DNA from: Vicia villosa
Taxonomy: Eukaryota; Streptophyta; Magnoliopsida; Fabales; Fabaceae
Assembly (NCBI RefSeq): GCF_029867415.1
Contig: NW_026706180.1
Location: 124,001-188,000, forward strand
Direction of reading: 5' to 3'
Length of the DNA: 64,000 nt
Part shown: piece after piece, positions 43,833 through 56,377 of the stretch
How positions within the stretch are numbered: position 1 is the stretch's first letter
Layout: the number at the start of each line of letters is the position of its first letter
Notes under the pieces: generated by a model
Database searches by the model: none
Told to the model about the DNA's origin: nothing
The model's input: only the letters and a program-made list of their open reading frames with translations
Program-made: the position numbers and the translations under genes

Positions 43833-43892
43833 GATGGTACTATGCAAGTTTTGATACCAAGTTGTGAATGAGGATTGTTGGTTTCTCGCAAC

Positions 43893-43900
43893 TATATATA
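43893..43900 (-). promoter_or_regulatory. TATA box of the lectin gene
   Basis: TATATATA on the minus strand lies about 60 bases upstream of the lectin ATG. This fits a short 5' UTR and supports the ATG at 43832 over the longer open frame that runs into the promoter. Confidence 0.7.
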
Positions 43901-43907
43901 GAAACAC

Positions 43908-44541
43908 TACGGTTTGCTTTTGCTATCATATTTAATTAAAAATAATTGACAATTATTGTAAAGAGTAATCTTATCTTATGGATAAACATCTTTTCATGAT
44001 AAAATATTTACTAGAAAATGACATAATAAATTTTTAAAGTTTAATAGTAATCTACTGTCGGTATATAGAAGTATTACATACATCAATAAGAATATTTTAA
44101 AATATTAAATCATAAAAGTATTATAAAATTTATAATATGATTCAGCAGAATATATAATTGTCATTTGTTAAAATTATAAAAATAATTTACACAGTAAGAA
44201 CACCACTTTTTTCTCTAACATTTACGCACTTTGTTTACAACATCACTCATTAAAATAATTATTGGTTAGGAGTGACATTCAGAGAAAATATAAAATATAG
44301 TGCAAGCTTAATTAAAGAAATCTGAGATTTTCATATTTAGGAAAAACAATTAGAAAGTGCACTAAAAAAATCAACATCATAATCCGAATCAATATTTGAA
44401 GAATTTTATAGAGATTCAGATCATGCACTATTTGAGAATCGTATTATTCAAATAAATTTAATCTATAAAATAATCACTATGATTTTTAAATATGTCTTTG
44501 GTTGGTTATTCTAATCTTCAAAAAATGCTTTTCATGAATCA
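43908..44541. other. AT-rich lectin upstream region
   Basis: About 630 bases of AT-rich DNA lie between the lectin TATA box and the broken start of element D. I recognise no gene, repeat or clear regulatory motif in it. Confidence 0.5.
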
Positions 44542-46628
44542 ATGAATCATATCTTGATACGAACCATTCTAAAACAAACGCCCTATGAATTATACAAGGA
44601 GAAAAAGTCGAATATCTCTCACTTCCATGTTTTTGGGTGCAAATGCTACATCCATAATAACAGAAAAGATAATTTAGGAAAATTTGACGCAAAAGCTGAT
44701 GAAGGCATATTTTTAGGATATTTCACTTCTAACAAAGCTTTTAGAATTTATAAGACAAAAAACTAATCAGCGGAAGAATCAATCCATGTTACCTTTGATG
44801 AAACTAACCCCAAAATTGTAGAAGTTATTGATTGTGCAGGTATTCTCGAAAGAACAAATATGGAAGACAATTCAGAACCAACACAGAATGACAATAATGA
44901 TGAAGTCATAACTAAAGACCAAATCAAGAAAAAAATGAAATTACTCAGCCAGAAATACAAGAGTCTAAAAAAGAATGGAGACTAACAAAAGATCATCCAA
45001 TACAGAATGTAATTGGGAATATGTCTAAAGGAGTTACCACCATACGATCACTCAACAAGGTACGTAATTCTATGGCTTTTGTTTCACAAATTGAGTCAAA
45101 AGAAGTCGACAAAGCTATCACCAATGAATATTTGTCCCTTGCTATGCAAGAAGAGTTAAATCAATTTGAGCGAAACAACATTTGGGAACTTTTTCCCAAA
45201 GATTCAACGAATCTGGTAATTTGAACCAATGGGTCTTTCGCAACAAGCTAGATGAAGAAGACAATGTTTTAAAAAACAAAGCTAGACTAGTTCCGAAAGG
45301 ATATAACCAACAGAGGGAATAGATTTCGATGAAACCAATGCTCATGTGGCCAGATTAGAAGCCATAAGAATGTTATTAGCTTTTTCATGCATCATGGACT
45401 TCAAACTATTTCAAATGGACGTAAAAAGTGATTTTTTAAATGGATACATTCAAGAGGAGACATTTTTTGACCAGCTTTTTGGATTTATTAATACCACCAG
45501 ACCACATGATTAAACTTATAAAAGCACTATATGGCTTAAAACAAGCTCCTAGAACATGGTATAATCGCCTAAGTAAGTTTTTACTTGAAAACAAATTTGA
45601 ACAAGGACAAGTTGATAAAAATCTCTTTATTATGAAAACAGAATATGATATATTACTAGTTCAAATATATGTTGATGATATCATTTTCGGTGCTACTAAC
45701 GAATCATTGTGTAAGGAATTTAATGAAATAATGCAGAATAAATTTGAAATGTCTATGATGGAAGAATTAAAGTACTTTCTAGGGCTCAGATCTATCAAAC
45801 CAAACGAGGAACATTCATAAACCAAGTTAAATATTGCAAAGAGTTACTCAAAAGGTTTGATAAGGAAAGATCAAATGTAATGACAACACCAATGTCAACA
45901 TCATGCTCCCTAGACAAAGATGAAGACGAAAAACAGGTCGATGAAAGAAAATATCGAGGTATGATTGGGTCAATATTATATTTAACTGCATCCAGATATG
46001 ATATAATATTTTATGTATGCATGTTTGCACGCTTTCAAGCATATGCTAAAGAATCACATCTCAGCACCGTAAAGCGCATAATGATATATTTCACAAGCAC
46101 ACAACAAATGAGTCTATGGTACCCCAAAGGAATCGAATGTAACTTAGTAGGATACCCAGACTCCAATTTTGCAGGATGTTTACTAGATAGAAAAATACCA
46201 GTGGTACATGCCACCTAATTGGAAACTCATTTGTTTCCTGGTATAGTAAAAAACAAGCTACTGTTGCTCTATCCACAACTAAGGCATAATATGTCACTGC
46301 CGGAAGCTGCTGTGCCCAAATCATGTGGATAAAACAATAATTAAATGACCATGGTGTCAAAATAGAAGTTGTACCAATAAGATGTGACAACACTAGTGCA
46401 ATAAACCTCACCAAAAACCATATACTTCATTCTCGCGCCAAACATATTGGCATTAGGAACCACTTTAAAAGGGATCACATAGAAAAAGGTGAATGCATGC
46501 TTAATTTTATAGACTCATACAATCAACTCGTAGATATATTCATTAAACCACTTCCAAAAGAGAATTTCTTCTTTATAAGAACAAAACTTGGAACTCTAAA
46601 TCAATCATGCATAAGTAACTACACGTGA
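44542..46628 (+). pseudogene. pol: Element D: decayed copia pol (integrase C-terminus, RT, RNase H)
   Basis: The element is cut at its left end within integrase (NHILIRTILKQTPYELYK). The FLGY region follows (GKFDAKADEGIFLGY, to 44766, then in-frame TAA). RT pieces are at 45021-45224 (AMQEELNQFERNNIW) and 45440-45820 (LYGLKQAPRTWYN, YVDDIIFG near 45668). RNase H pieces run from 45880 to about 46628 (RGMIGSILYLTAS, SWYSKKQATVALSTT, SRAKHIGIRNHF). Several frame changes and stops separate them. gag, protease and the integrase core are missing. It is a Sirevirus-like copia related to A but much older. The truncation point lies about 700 bases from the lectin start codon. Confidence 0.9.
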
Positions 46629-47486
46629 ACCTATGTGCCATTTACATTTTTGATAATGACAATGGGGGAGAAATATACTCTCAGGGAAAAGGCGTATTTC
46701 CTATCTAACTCAGGGGGGCATTAAAATACTCCAAAATATATATTCTCTTTACTGCTTTATACCACATTGCCTGAGGGATGCATTGTCATCATCAAAAAGG
46801 GGTGAATATGGATCTATGTGCTTGTATGTAACAACCAAGTTTTGATGACAACAACGCATCTACAAACATAAAGTACTCAAAGTTAACAATCAACAAATAT
46901 GAAGTACTCAAAGTCAACTTTCAACAAAAATGAAAGAACCCAAAGTCTATTAAACAACTCAAGAAAAGTCCTAAAAAGTTTTTAAAAAATAAAGATATGG
47001 AAGCTCGTCAGATCTTGTCAGTCTATCTGACTGAACTAAGTACTGTAAAAATAAGGTAGTAGCTTAAAAGTACTAAGGCAACACACACACACACACTTTA
47101 AAAAAAAATTTCCTAAAAGAAAAACATTTTAAAAAATGACATGGAAGCTGTGCCAAATAACTTAGGAGCTCTAGAAATGACAAAAAGGAAAATTTTGTCT
47201 AATTTAATCAATTAGAAAAGATCAAACTTACGCCCCAATACATTTCTACATCACCTAAACAATTGGCAACACACATATATCACAACCTTCCATTTTGAGA
47301 ATCATAACAACCATATTCATTCAATTAAATTGATTAGATCAATTGATTAAATAGTTAATGAGGCCCATGGATTCTTTCCTTTCTTGGTGACTCCAACTAT
47401 AAAGGGAGACCTCCCTCACTTGAAATCACGCCACTTTTAACGATTTAATTTTTGTTTGGAATTTATCTCTCTAAGTTCTCTCCTTC
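46629..47486 (+). mobile_element. Element D: 3' tail and partial 3' LTR
   Basis: After the pol stop there are two PPT-like sites: AATGGGGGAGAAA near 46660-46673 and AAAAAGGGGTGAATA near 46795-46809. The LTR probably starts at about 46810 (TGGATCTATGTGCTTG). TATAAAG is at 47398-47404. The LTR is interrupted at 47486 by element E, whose 5' LTR begins at 47487. Confidence 0.65.
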
Positions 47487-48418
47487 TGTTGGCTGGAGAT
47501 TTCGTTTAAAGGAAATATTCTTTGAAGGATTGTGATTCGAAGAAAGATGGTTACTGATGACCATTTCTGAGATTAAAAATGGCTACTGATGGTCATGTTT
47601 CGAGGATGTTGTTTAAGTTGGAGTGAAGATGGTTAGAATCGGAGCTAATTCGAAGTGAATTATCTTTAAGACTTAAACGTTTTTTGCGGAATACGAAGGG
47701 TACTGAAGCTTAACGTGTTTTCGTGACATTCTCGGTTCTGATCACGTTGCCACGCGTCGAAAGAGGATTTAGGCGGGAGGATTTGAATTTCGAAGTAGTC
47801 TGTGTAACCGAACAAGGACATATGGCGTCCCAGGGATTCTTGTGAGCAACGTGACATCAGATTAGTGTAGGACCGTTAGGGTCGAAATTAGTATAAATAA
47901 GGGTCTTAATGTTAGGATTCCGTGTGTTCATTTTGTACAAATCACTCACAAATCACTCAAGTATCAAGTGTTTAGAGAACAAGTTCGCTGAGAAATGTAC
48001 GTATGACACCAACACCATTTTAAATACATTTGTATCTTTCTTTATTCAAGTCTTTTTTCAATTCCTTTATTTTTCGTTTAACTTTCATTTCGAAGTAACT
48101 TTACGTTTCTGCATTTAACATTCTAGCACGTTATATTCTTGCACTTTACATTTCTGCAATTTACACGCTTTTGTTTATATTTTCTTTGTCTAAAGTCATA
48201 TTGACATGTATAACAAGTGTTGTTTCAAGTGAATAATCATACGATCATATCACAAACAAGTTTTCTTGAAGTTGGAACAAACAAATATGAACAAAATCAT
48301 ATGGAAAGATAATTGTTTGACTATGTCCTAAGATCAATCTAGTCGATCCTGCGAGTAACCAAAGTATATTTTATAGTTTGGAGGACTAGCGGTTGTTTAC
48401 CGGAAATCACCGTAAACA
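47487..48418 (+). mobile_element. Element E 5' LTR
   Basis: This LTR of 932 bases runs from TGTTGGCTGG to ...CGTAAACA, two bases before the primer site. TATAAATAA is at 47892-47900. The only second copy visible is the 34 bases at the window end, which are identical over that length. Confidence 0.9.
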
Positions 48419-48420
48419 AA

Positions 48421-48438
48421 TTGGCACGCCCAGTGGGA
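48421..48438 (+). other. Element E primer-binding site
   Basis: TTGGCACGCCCAGTGGGA lies two bases after the LTR. It differs from C's primer site, so E and C use different tRNA primers. I do not assign the tRNA. Confidence 0.6.
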
Positions 48439-48502
48439 CAGTGTCAAACAGATTGTTATTAATTGATTGTTTTTTGTTGTCTAGAAAATATCAAGACCTT
48501 GT

Positions 48503-50893
48503 ATGAACCTTAGGAACGGTAAATTAACCAACAGTGCACAACCGATTCCTAAACGAAGGTACAACAAGAAAATGGTCACTGTGGCCAGTGGAGGGGGAGA
48601 TCAAGATCCCCCACAGGGGTCAGGAACAATAGCGGCAAATTCTACGCACGTTTCGACTTCTACTCAAGAGGCGCAGGAAATACCGGGTTCGACAGGATCT
48701 GCACCCATAGGTAGTTCCCAGGCTGTACCCGAAAATACATCAGGGACAACAGGGACTGTTCCAGTCTCGAGTTCGACTACCGTGCCTCCACTCACAGGCG
48801 CAAGCGAGATACCACTTTTCTTGACAAACGCCGCAAGTCAATTATTTACCCTAGGACCATCATCCGCTTTTGAAGGTTGGAGACCCAACAACCCATATGG
48901 AATGCCATATTCATACATCGTAGGATTACGAGGAACAGGGCCTACGTACCCTGCGCCTAACTCAACAGCGTTTTCGCCTAATGTCGGCTCGATAGGTCGA
49001 AGCGCACAAAACACTGGTTTCTCTGCCCAAATACCTCCCTTAACCACCAGTAGTCAAGCGGCATTTCGACAGGAAATGGATGCAAGTAACCATGATATGT
49101 TAGGGGTCCTTGCTAGAGAATTGGGGTCGATCTTTAATCCGTTAGCAACAAACATTGTCAGGACTAACCAAGAGAATGTAGAGACATATCAAAAAATATC
49201 GTCACAAATAGGACGAATGGCGTATTTCTTAGGAGTCCCGCAAAATAGGCGAAGAAACAACCAATCAACCTATTAGGAAGGGGACCCAATTCTAGAACAA
49301 GTTCGAACCGCAGTACCTCCATCTAGGCCAGCGCCAGTCGAACGAAACCAAGTGGTAGATTTAGAAACTCAAAGTCAAACGACTAACGTTGGTCGACAAG
49401 CAATTCCCCAGCAACAGCCTAGAGTAGTTGTAGTGGGAAGAGACGAACATCCTGACGAAGTTGTGCATAGGGTTAGGAGAGACAATTTGGCAACAGAAAA
49501 CAATCTCATTGCCATGATAGAGAGGATAATGGCTAACAATGGCCTTAATACTGGACTTCAACGTCCAAACTACACGTCCCCCATACCCGAATATATTATG
49601 CAAACAGAATTACCAAGAGGTACCAAGGTACCCAAATTTACGAAGTTTTCAGGGGACACTAGTGAATCAACGGTGGAACACATAGCCAGATATTTGACGG
49701 AAGCAGGGGATCTAGCAGGGAACGAGGATTTAAGAATTAAATATTTCCCTAGTCCGCTAACAAAAAATGCTTTTATTTGGTTCACTACCTTACCCCCAAA
49801 TTCCATAGACGCATGGGCACACTTGGAGAGATTATTCCATGAACAATTCTATATGGGTCAAACCAAGATAAGTCTGAAAGAATTGGCTAGCTTCAAGAGG
49901 AAGTTCACGGAGCCTATAGATGATTACTTAAACAAGTTCCGTCTGATGAAATCAAGATGCTTCACGGTTGTCCCAGAACACGAATTAGTCGAAATGGCTG
50001 CAGGCGGTCTAGATTATTCAATCAAAAAGAAACTAGATACTCAATACCTAAGGGATATGGCCCAATTGGCAGACAGGGTTCGACAAGTCGAACGACTAAA
50101 AGCAGAAAAGGCCAGAGCAAATAAAAGTTACAAGAAGGAGAGGGTAGCATACATTGAAGCTGAAGACGTTGACGGAGAATCTTTCAAAGATTCATACAAC
50201 GTGGAAGAGGTCGAAATAGATCTAGCTGAATTAAAAGAAGCACCGCCTTATTCTTGCAAATTGCTCACTCCTTCTAATGGAAAAAATCCAGTAGAGAATG
50301 ATAAAAGCGATAGATTTCCTAAGAAAACTTATACATTTGACGTCACTAAATGTGACGAAATATTTGATTTGTTAGTAAAAGATGGCCAGATGATAGTGCC
50401 TCCCAATTCAAAAATTCCTCCGTTAGAACAACGGAAGAAACGAGGCTTTTGCAAATATCACGGTTTTTTAGGCCATAAAACTTCACAATGTTTTCTTTTC
50501 AGGGATCTAATTCAGAATGCTATCAAGGATGGACGTCTGAAATTCGCTGATAAAACCAAGAATCATATGAAGGTTGACACAGACCCTTTGAGTGTTGCTG
50601 ACACTAACCTGTGTGAACCACTTGACGTCAACATGATGGAAGTATCTGAAATTGATGTTGTTGAATCGGAGATAATTTCAACTGGAAAGCAGGCTACTGA
50701 AAGCCTAAATGACAATACAGTCTTCAATACTGATATTGAAGAGTCCTTTGATGCAGAGATGACTGAATATCTGAAAGGGAAAACTAGCGAGGCCACTGAA
50801 GACCTCAGGGAGAAACTTCAACAGATACAAATTTCTGAAGCTCCTCCGGCAGATGTAACATGGTCAATGTCAGGCGGCCTTTATCTGAAATAG
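48503..50893 (+). pseudogene. gag: Element E gag with one in-frame stop
   Basis: The frame runs from ATG 48503 (MNLRNGKLTN) to TAG 50893 and is broken only by TAG at 49274-49276; both parts are in phase. The N-terminal 250 residues are Ser/Thr/Gly/Pro-rich and disordered. The retrotransposon gag (capsid) domain lies at about 49600-50100 (LTKNAFIWFTTLPPNSIDAWAHLERLFHEQF). It is followed by a basic helical segment and a zinc-like GFCKYHGFLGHKTSQC motif at about 50455-50490 (C-x2-H-x4-H-x4-C). An acidic tail follows. Protease is in the -1 frame with an overlap at 50860-50893. Element W at 38239-38730 carries a related gag. Confidence 0.9.
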
Positions 50894-52615
50894 AAGAACT
50901 AGAAAAGTGGCTGATAAGGGAGAAAGGAAACATTGAAATCCCACCAAGAGGGGAGAGTCTGAAAGATTATCTCTGGAATTGTCATGAGAAAAATGGTGGA
51001 AAAATGCTGATGTGCCCAAGGTGTTCAATTATGCTAAATCGAAGGGTTCAAGCTAATGTTGAGAGGGCCCTACGAGAAAGAATGGAACAACCCTGGAGAG
51101 GAGGAAACCTATTGCTAAAAGTATACCAAAGGACTGAAGAAAGTTTAGTAGGATTCTTGGTCAGATGTCACAAAGAAAACACTGAGGTTGTATTGTGCCC
51201 CAGATGTGGAGCAGTCTATGACGAACTACTAGCACGATCATTCGAAAGAGTATATTTCTACATGGGTCGAGAAACTCAGGGACTTCGTCCCAACATGTAT
51301 GTGTTCGATAATTGGACCCCGTCGAAGAGGCCTGACAGCCCGCACCCTAGAGCTCGAAGGGTCACATTCAAAATCCCCGCAGACATACCCAGGGATAGAT
51401 GGATGCAAGTTGGTGCGAGGACCAACAAGTGGCAAAGTTGGGACCAAGGGGGAAAAACTGCAATGGCATATAGGAAGCAATTTCATACCTCAAATTGAGA
51501 GATGTACAGGTTGGAGAATTACAAAGGCAAAAATCCTATGTCTAGATCCCAATGGAGAAGGCACCAGAGGATGGAGAAGGCCCAAAGGGAATATAAACCA
51601 AAGGAGATCGGAGAGTCTAGTAGTAACCAAATCCCAACGCAGGGGGCAAGAACAAGTAAACCTCCAGTGGAACGCAGGTTATTCGATTCTGAAAATGAGA
51701 AAGAAGAAGAGAAGATGCATTCCAGTCCATGGAAAGAAGACGATAGGATGACAAATGATTTTGACTCAGACGGAGTATCATCTATAAACCTTAATTGCAA
51801 TGTTGTGTCAGTACTCCCTCATGAGTTTAATCAAGAGACAGAAGCTGAAGATTGTGAGGAAGCTGATGCGGAAGAGATGGCTAGACACAAACCTGTGTGT
51901 TATTATGTGCTAAACAACGGGGCAGTCGAAGAACATAATGCCTTCTTCGAGAGGCCTGATGAAGGTATGAGAAACCATCTAAAACCACTCTACATAAGGG
52001 CTAAGATTGAAAATGTTGGCATTAACAAAGTCCTAGTAGATGGGGGGGGCAGCGGTGAACCTAATGCCCCAATACATGTTGAAGAGAATTGGTATGTTCG
52101 ATACTGATATAAGGCCACATAACATGGTCTTGTCTAACTATGAAGGCAAAATAGGACAAACTCTAGGAGTCATTCAAGTGAATTTAACTGTGGGTTCGGT
52201 CACAAGGCCAACGATGTTCATGGTGATACCAGCAAAGGCGAATTACAATCTTTTGCTAGGAAGAGAGTGGATCCATGGAGTTGCTGCAGTGCCTTCGACA
52301 ATGCATCAAAGATTAACCATTTGGAGGGAAGATGGCATAGTAGAAAACATTGAAGGAGATCATAGTTACTACATGGCCGAAGTTAATCAAGTCAATAAAA
52401 CCAGTTTCGACAGGAACTTGGCGAACATAGGACCTTGCCATGCTGCTGAAGATATATACACTCCGAACAAGAATGCTTTATACTATTTGTCTTTACACCC
52501 AAATGGATTCCAATGGAATAGAGAAATAATGGACGGTCCAGAAGATACCGCACCAATATACCATTTTCCAACGATACGGCCAACAGGCTGGGATGACGAC
52601 GTTGATAATGTCTGA
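50860..52615 (+). pseudogene. pro: Element E zinc-module region and aspartic protease
   Basis: The frame from 50860 overlaps gag in the -1 frame. It first encodes two similar segments, each with CH-x8/9-CPRC: about 50953-51060 (NCHEKNGGKMLMCPRC) and about 51139-51230 (RCHKENTEVVLCPRC). An in-frame TGA lies at 51496-51498. An acidic linker follows, then the protease core: VLVDGG before a run of eight G (52042-52049), where the frame shifts, then AAVNLMPQ, and AKANYNLLLGREWIHG in the new frame. A second frame change occurs near 52605-52615 before RT. The protease would process the polyprotein; here it cannot be read through. Confidence 0.85.
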
Positions 52616-54254
52616 ATCATCTTTCTTCGAAAGGATTTCGGCTTACATAGCCGAGAACAAAAGAAAGACGGCTCTCGAAGCCGAATTATCAAACATGACT
52701 GTCAATTCAATTCAAAGAGAGGCAGAAACGACGGGTTCTGGGGTACATTCGATCCCTCAATTCCCTGAAGACACAGTCCAAGCTGAAAAGATCTCAGGTG
52801 AAGAGTTGAGTCAAAGGCTGGACGCAATCTACGGAGATCGGAAGAGGGTAACATACGTCAGTACAAAATTAGATTCAGCTTTGAAATCAAGAGTCATCGC
52901 GTTATTAAAAGGAAACAAATATTGCTTCGCATGGGATTACGATGAGATGCCTGGTTTAGGGCGAGATTTGGTCGAATTAAAGCTGCCCATAAAGGAAGGG
53001 AAAAAGCCCATCAAACAAACTCCTAGGAGGTTCGCACCGGAGATTCATTCGAAGATCAAAGCAGAGGTCGAAAGACTTCTACGATGCAAGTTCATCAGAA
53101 CTACAAAGTATGTTGAATGGATTGCTAATATTGTGCCAGTTATTAAAAAGAACGGTTCATTAAGAGTATGCATAGATTTTCGTGATCTGAATGCAGCAAC
53201 GCCTAAGGATGAATATCCCATGCCTGTGGCAGAAATGCTAGTAGATTCAGCCAAAAGCTTCCAATATCTAAGTATGTTGGATGGATATTCAGGGTATAAC
53301 CAGATCTTCATTGCAGAAGAAGATGTGTCCAAAACAACTTTTCGTTGCCCAGGGGCAATAGGCACCTACAAATGGGTTGTAATGCCTTTTGGTCTAAAAA
53401 ATGCTGGGGCAACTTATCAAAGAGCAATGAATTCTATATTCCATGATTTTATAGAAACTTTTATGCAAGTATACATAGATGACATTGTTGTAAAATTTGT
53501 TTCAGATTACAGTCATCTCGACCATCTGAGCCAATCATTCGAAAGAATAAGAAAACATGGCTTAAAGATGAATCCCCTTAAATGTGCTTTCTTTGTGCAG
53601 GCTGGAGATTTCCTGGGCTTCTTAGTCCACAAAAAGGGAATAGAAATTAATCAGAATAAAACAAAGGATATTGTGGAAACAAAGCCTCCATCCACGAAGA
53701 AAGAACTTCAGTCTTTACTAGGAAAGATAAACTTCTTGAGAAGATTCATCTCTAACTTAAGTGGACGCACGCAAGATTTTTCCCCTTTGCTTCGACTTAA
53801 GCAAGGAAGGTTTGAATGGCATGCTGAACATCAAGAAGCTTTTGAAAAAATCAAGCAATACTTGATGCATCCACCAATATTATCTCCCCCAAATGGGAAG
53901 AAGCACATGCGCCTGTATATTTCAGCTTCAGATAATACAATAGGTAGCATGTTAGCTCAAGAAGACGACAATGGCATCGAAAGAGTCATTTATTACTTAA
54001 GTAGAGTACTCAATGATGCAGAGACTAGGTATAGCGCAATAGAAAAACTCTGCCTTTGTTTATATTTCTCTTGTATCAAACTCAAGTATCATATAAAGCC
54101 AGTTGATGTTTATGTTTCGTGTCATTGCGATGTTATTAAACATATGCTATCAAAACCAATATTGCATAGTCGAATTGGCAAGTGGGCTTTGGCCCTTACT
54201 GAGTACTCTTTGATATTTCAACCCCTCAAAGCAAGGAAAGGTCAGATCGTATGA
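52593..54254 (+). pseudogene. pol: Element E reverse transcriptase and first RNase H
   Basis: A 553-codon open segment with all RT landmarks: KQTPRRFAPE, VCIDFRDLNAATPKDEYPMP, LDGYSGYNQI, KWVVMPFGLKNAGATYQRAM, and the catalytic YIDDIVV near 53475. The connection region (LGKINFLRRFI) leads into the usual gypsy RNase H (YISASDNTIGSMLAQE, RYSAIEKLCL, to about 54230). The frame ends at TGA 54252-54254, where a small deletion and frame change separate it from the next segment. The open segment itself has no internal stop. Confidence 0.92.
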
Positions 54255-56092
54255 ACCCTCAACAATATGTAGAATTGAAGCCTTGGAAGTTATACTTCGA
54301 TGGTTCAACCCATAAAGAAGGAATCGGCGTTGGAATACTAATAATTTCTCCTGATGGAATTCCAACAAAGCTCAAGTACAAGATTGAAGGTCCCTTATGC
54401 TCTAACAAAAAAGCTGAATACGAAGCACTGATCGCTGGACTTGAAGCTTTGTTAGAATTGGGGGCAACCAGAGTCGAAATTAAAGGAGACTCCGAACTAG
54501 TGATTAAGCAATTGACGAAAGAATACAAATGTATCAAAGAGAATTTGATCATGTATTTTGTCATAGCAAATAGGCTGCTTAAAAAATTCGAATGTGTGGA
54601 GTTAAATCACGTCTCAAGGTTAAATAATCAAGAAGCGAATGATTTGGCGCAACTAGCCTCAGGATACAGGGTATCAAAAGAAAAACTAGAGGAACTGATC
54701 GAAGTGAGAGGCAAAGCAATGGCCACCAAGCTTTCCCCAAGTGATCTGGAGAACTCACAATTAGGTTTCGCTAACAAAGAGGAGTTTGAAGTTTTAAATA
54801 TAGACTCTTTAGCAGACACAGATTGGAGGAGTCCAATTGTGAACTATTTAAAAGATCCTTCGACAGACACGGATAGAAAGGTAAAGTATTGAGCCTTATC
54901 ATACTTCCTGATGGGAAATGAATTGTTTAAGAAAACTCCTGAAGGAGTTTTGCTAAAGTGTTTGGATGAAGCGGAAGCATATTTGTCTCTCTCAAATGTA
55001 CATAGCGGAGCATGTGGTGCACACCAAGCGGGGCACAAAATGAAATGGCTTTTGTTTCGATATGGAATGTATTGGCCCTCTATGTTAAAAGATTGCATAG
55101 AATTTGCAAAAGGATGTCAAGAATGTCAAGAACATGCAGGTATTCAACATGCTCCTGCAAATGAATTAAATTCAATAATAAAACCATGGCCTTTTAGAGG
55201 TTGGGCACTAGACTTAATTGGGGAAATTCACCCCAAGTCTTCTAAAGGTCAGAGATATATCTTGGTAGGAATAGACTACTTCACAAAATGGGTCGAAGCG
55301 GTACCACTTGCAAATGTGGATCAGGAGGCTATGATTGAGTTTATTCAAAGACACATTATATACAGATTCGGAATCCCGGAAAGTATAACCACAGATCAAG
55401 GATCAGTGTTTACTGGGCGAAAGATGCAAGATTTCGCCAAAGAAATGGGGTTCAAGTTGTTTACCTCTACACCTTACTACGCTCAGGCAAATGGACAAGT
55501 TGAAGCAGCAAATAAGATAATAATTGGTCTCATAAAGAAACACGTAGGGAAAAAACCTAAGAGTTGGCATAAAACTCTGGACCAAGCACTCTGGGCCTGT
55601 CGAACGTCGCCAAAAGAAGCTACAAACACTACACGTTTCCAATTGACGTTTGGACACGATGCAGTGCTCCCAGTTGAGATATACTTGCAATCAGTCCGGA
55701 TCCAAAGACAGGGAGAAATTCCTCCAAACATATATTGGGAATTGATGATGAACGAATTGGTGGATTTGGACGAAGACAGACTTCGAGCGTTGGAAATGAT
55801 AAAAATACAAAAAGAAAGGGTGTCTAGAGCATATAATAAAAAGGTGAAAGGTAAAACATTTATTAATAATGATTTAGTTTGGAAAGTTATTTTGCCTATA
55901 GATCGAAAGAATCAGGTTTTAGGCAAATGGTCCCCACACTGGGAAGGACCCTTTTGAATTTTAAAAGTATTCTCAAATAACACTTATGAGATAGAAGAGT
56001 TGGCAGAAGATCGCAGGATCTTAAGAGTGAACGGGAAATATCTGAAAAGATACAAACCAAGCATGCACGAAGTAAAAATTGTAAAAACGTAG
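54251..56092 (+). pseudogene. pol: Element E second (archaeal-type) RNase H and integrase
   Basis: A second RNase H fold begins with [16 protein letters not shown] (about 54290) and contains [27 protein letters not shown] and [11 protein letters not shown], the acidic residues of the archaeal-type domain that marks Tat-lineage elements. An in-frame TGA at 54890-54892 separates it from integrase. Integrase has an HHCC region (AHQAGHKM...CQECQEH, about 55020-55140), and a DDE core in ALDLIGEI, TTDQGSVFTG and NGQVEAANK. Another in-frame TGA at 55955-55957 precedes the last 45 codons, which end at TAG 56090-56092. Confidence 0.92.
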
Positions 56093-56377
56093 ATATTCAA
56101 AGTATGCTACGTAGGCCAAAATGGTTGAACAAACACCAAAATGGCTTCGTGTTCAAACAAGATATGTGGTAAATAAAGTAAGAAGACAAAGCAATGTCAA
56201 AATACATTTCATTAAGATTAGAAGAGTACATTCATTTTGGAAAGTTGTGTTTCCACGAACAACAAGGGCTACAGAAATAGAAGCATACTAGAGGCTATCA
56301 AAAGGAACATTAAAAAATTTTGGACAATAAAACTAAGACCTATAACACCTCCATCAAAGACTCAGACAACGCACCCT
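56093..56377. other. Gap between E integrase and the antisense genes
   Basis: Sense pol and the antisense gene converge tail to tail across about 285 bases. No gene or repeat is supported here; a terminator for either direction could lie in it but none is recognisable. Confidence 0.5.
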
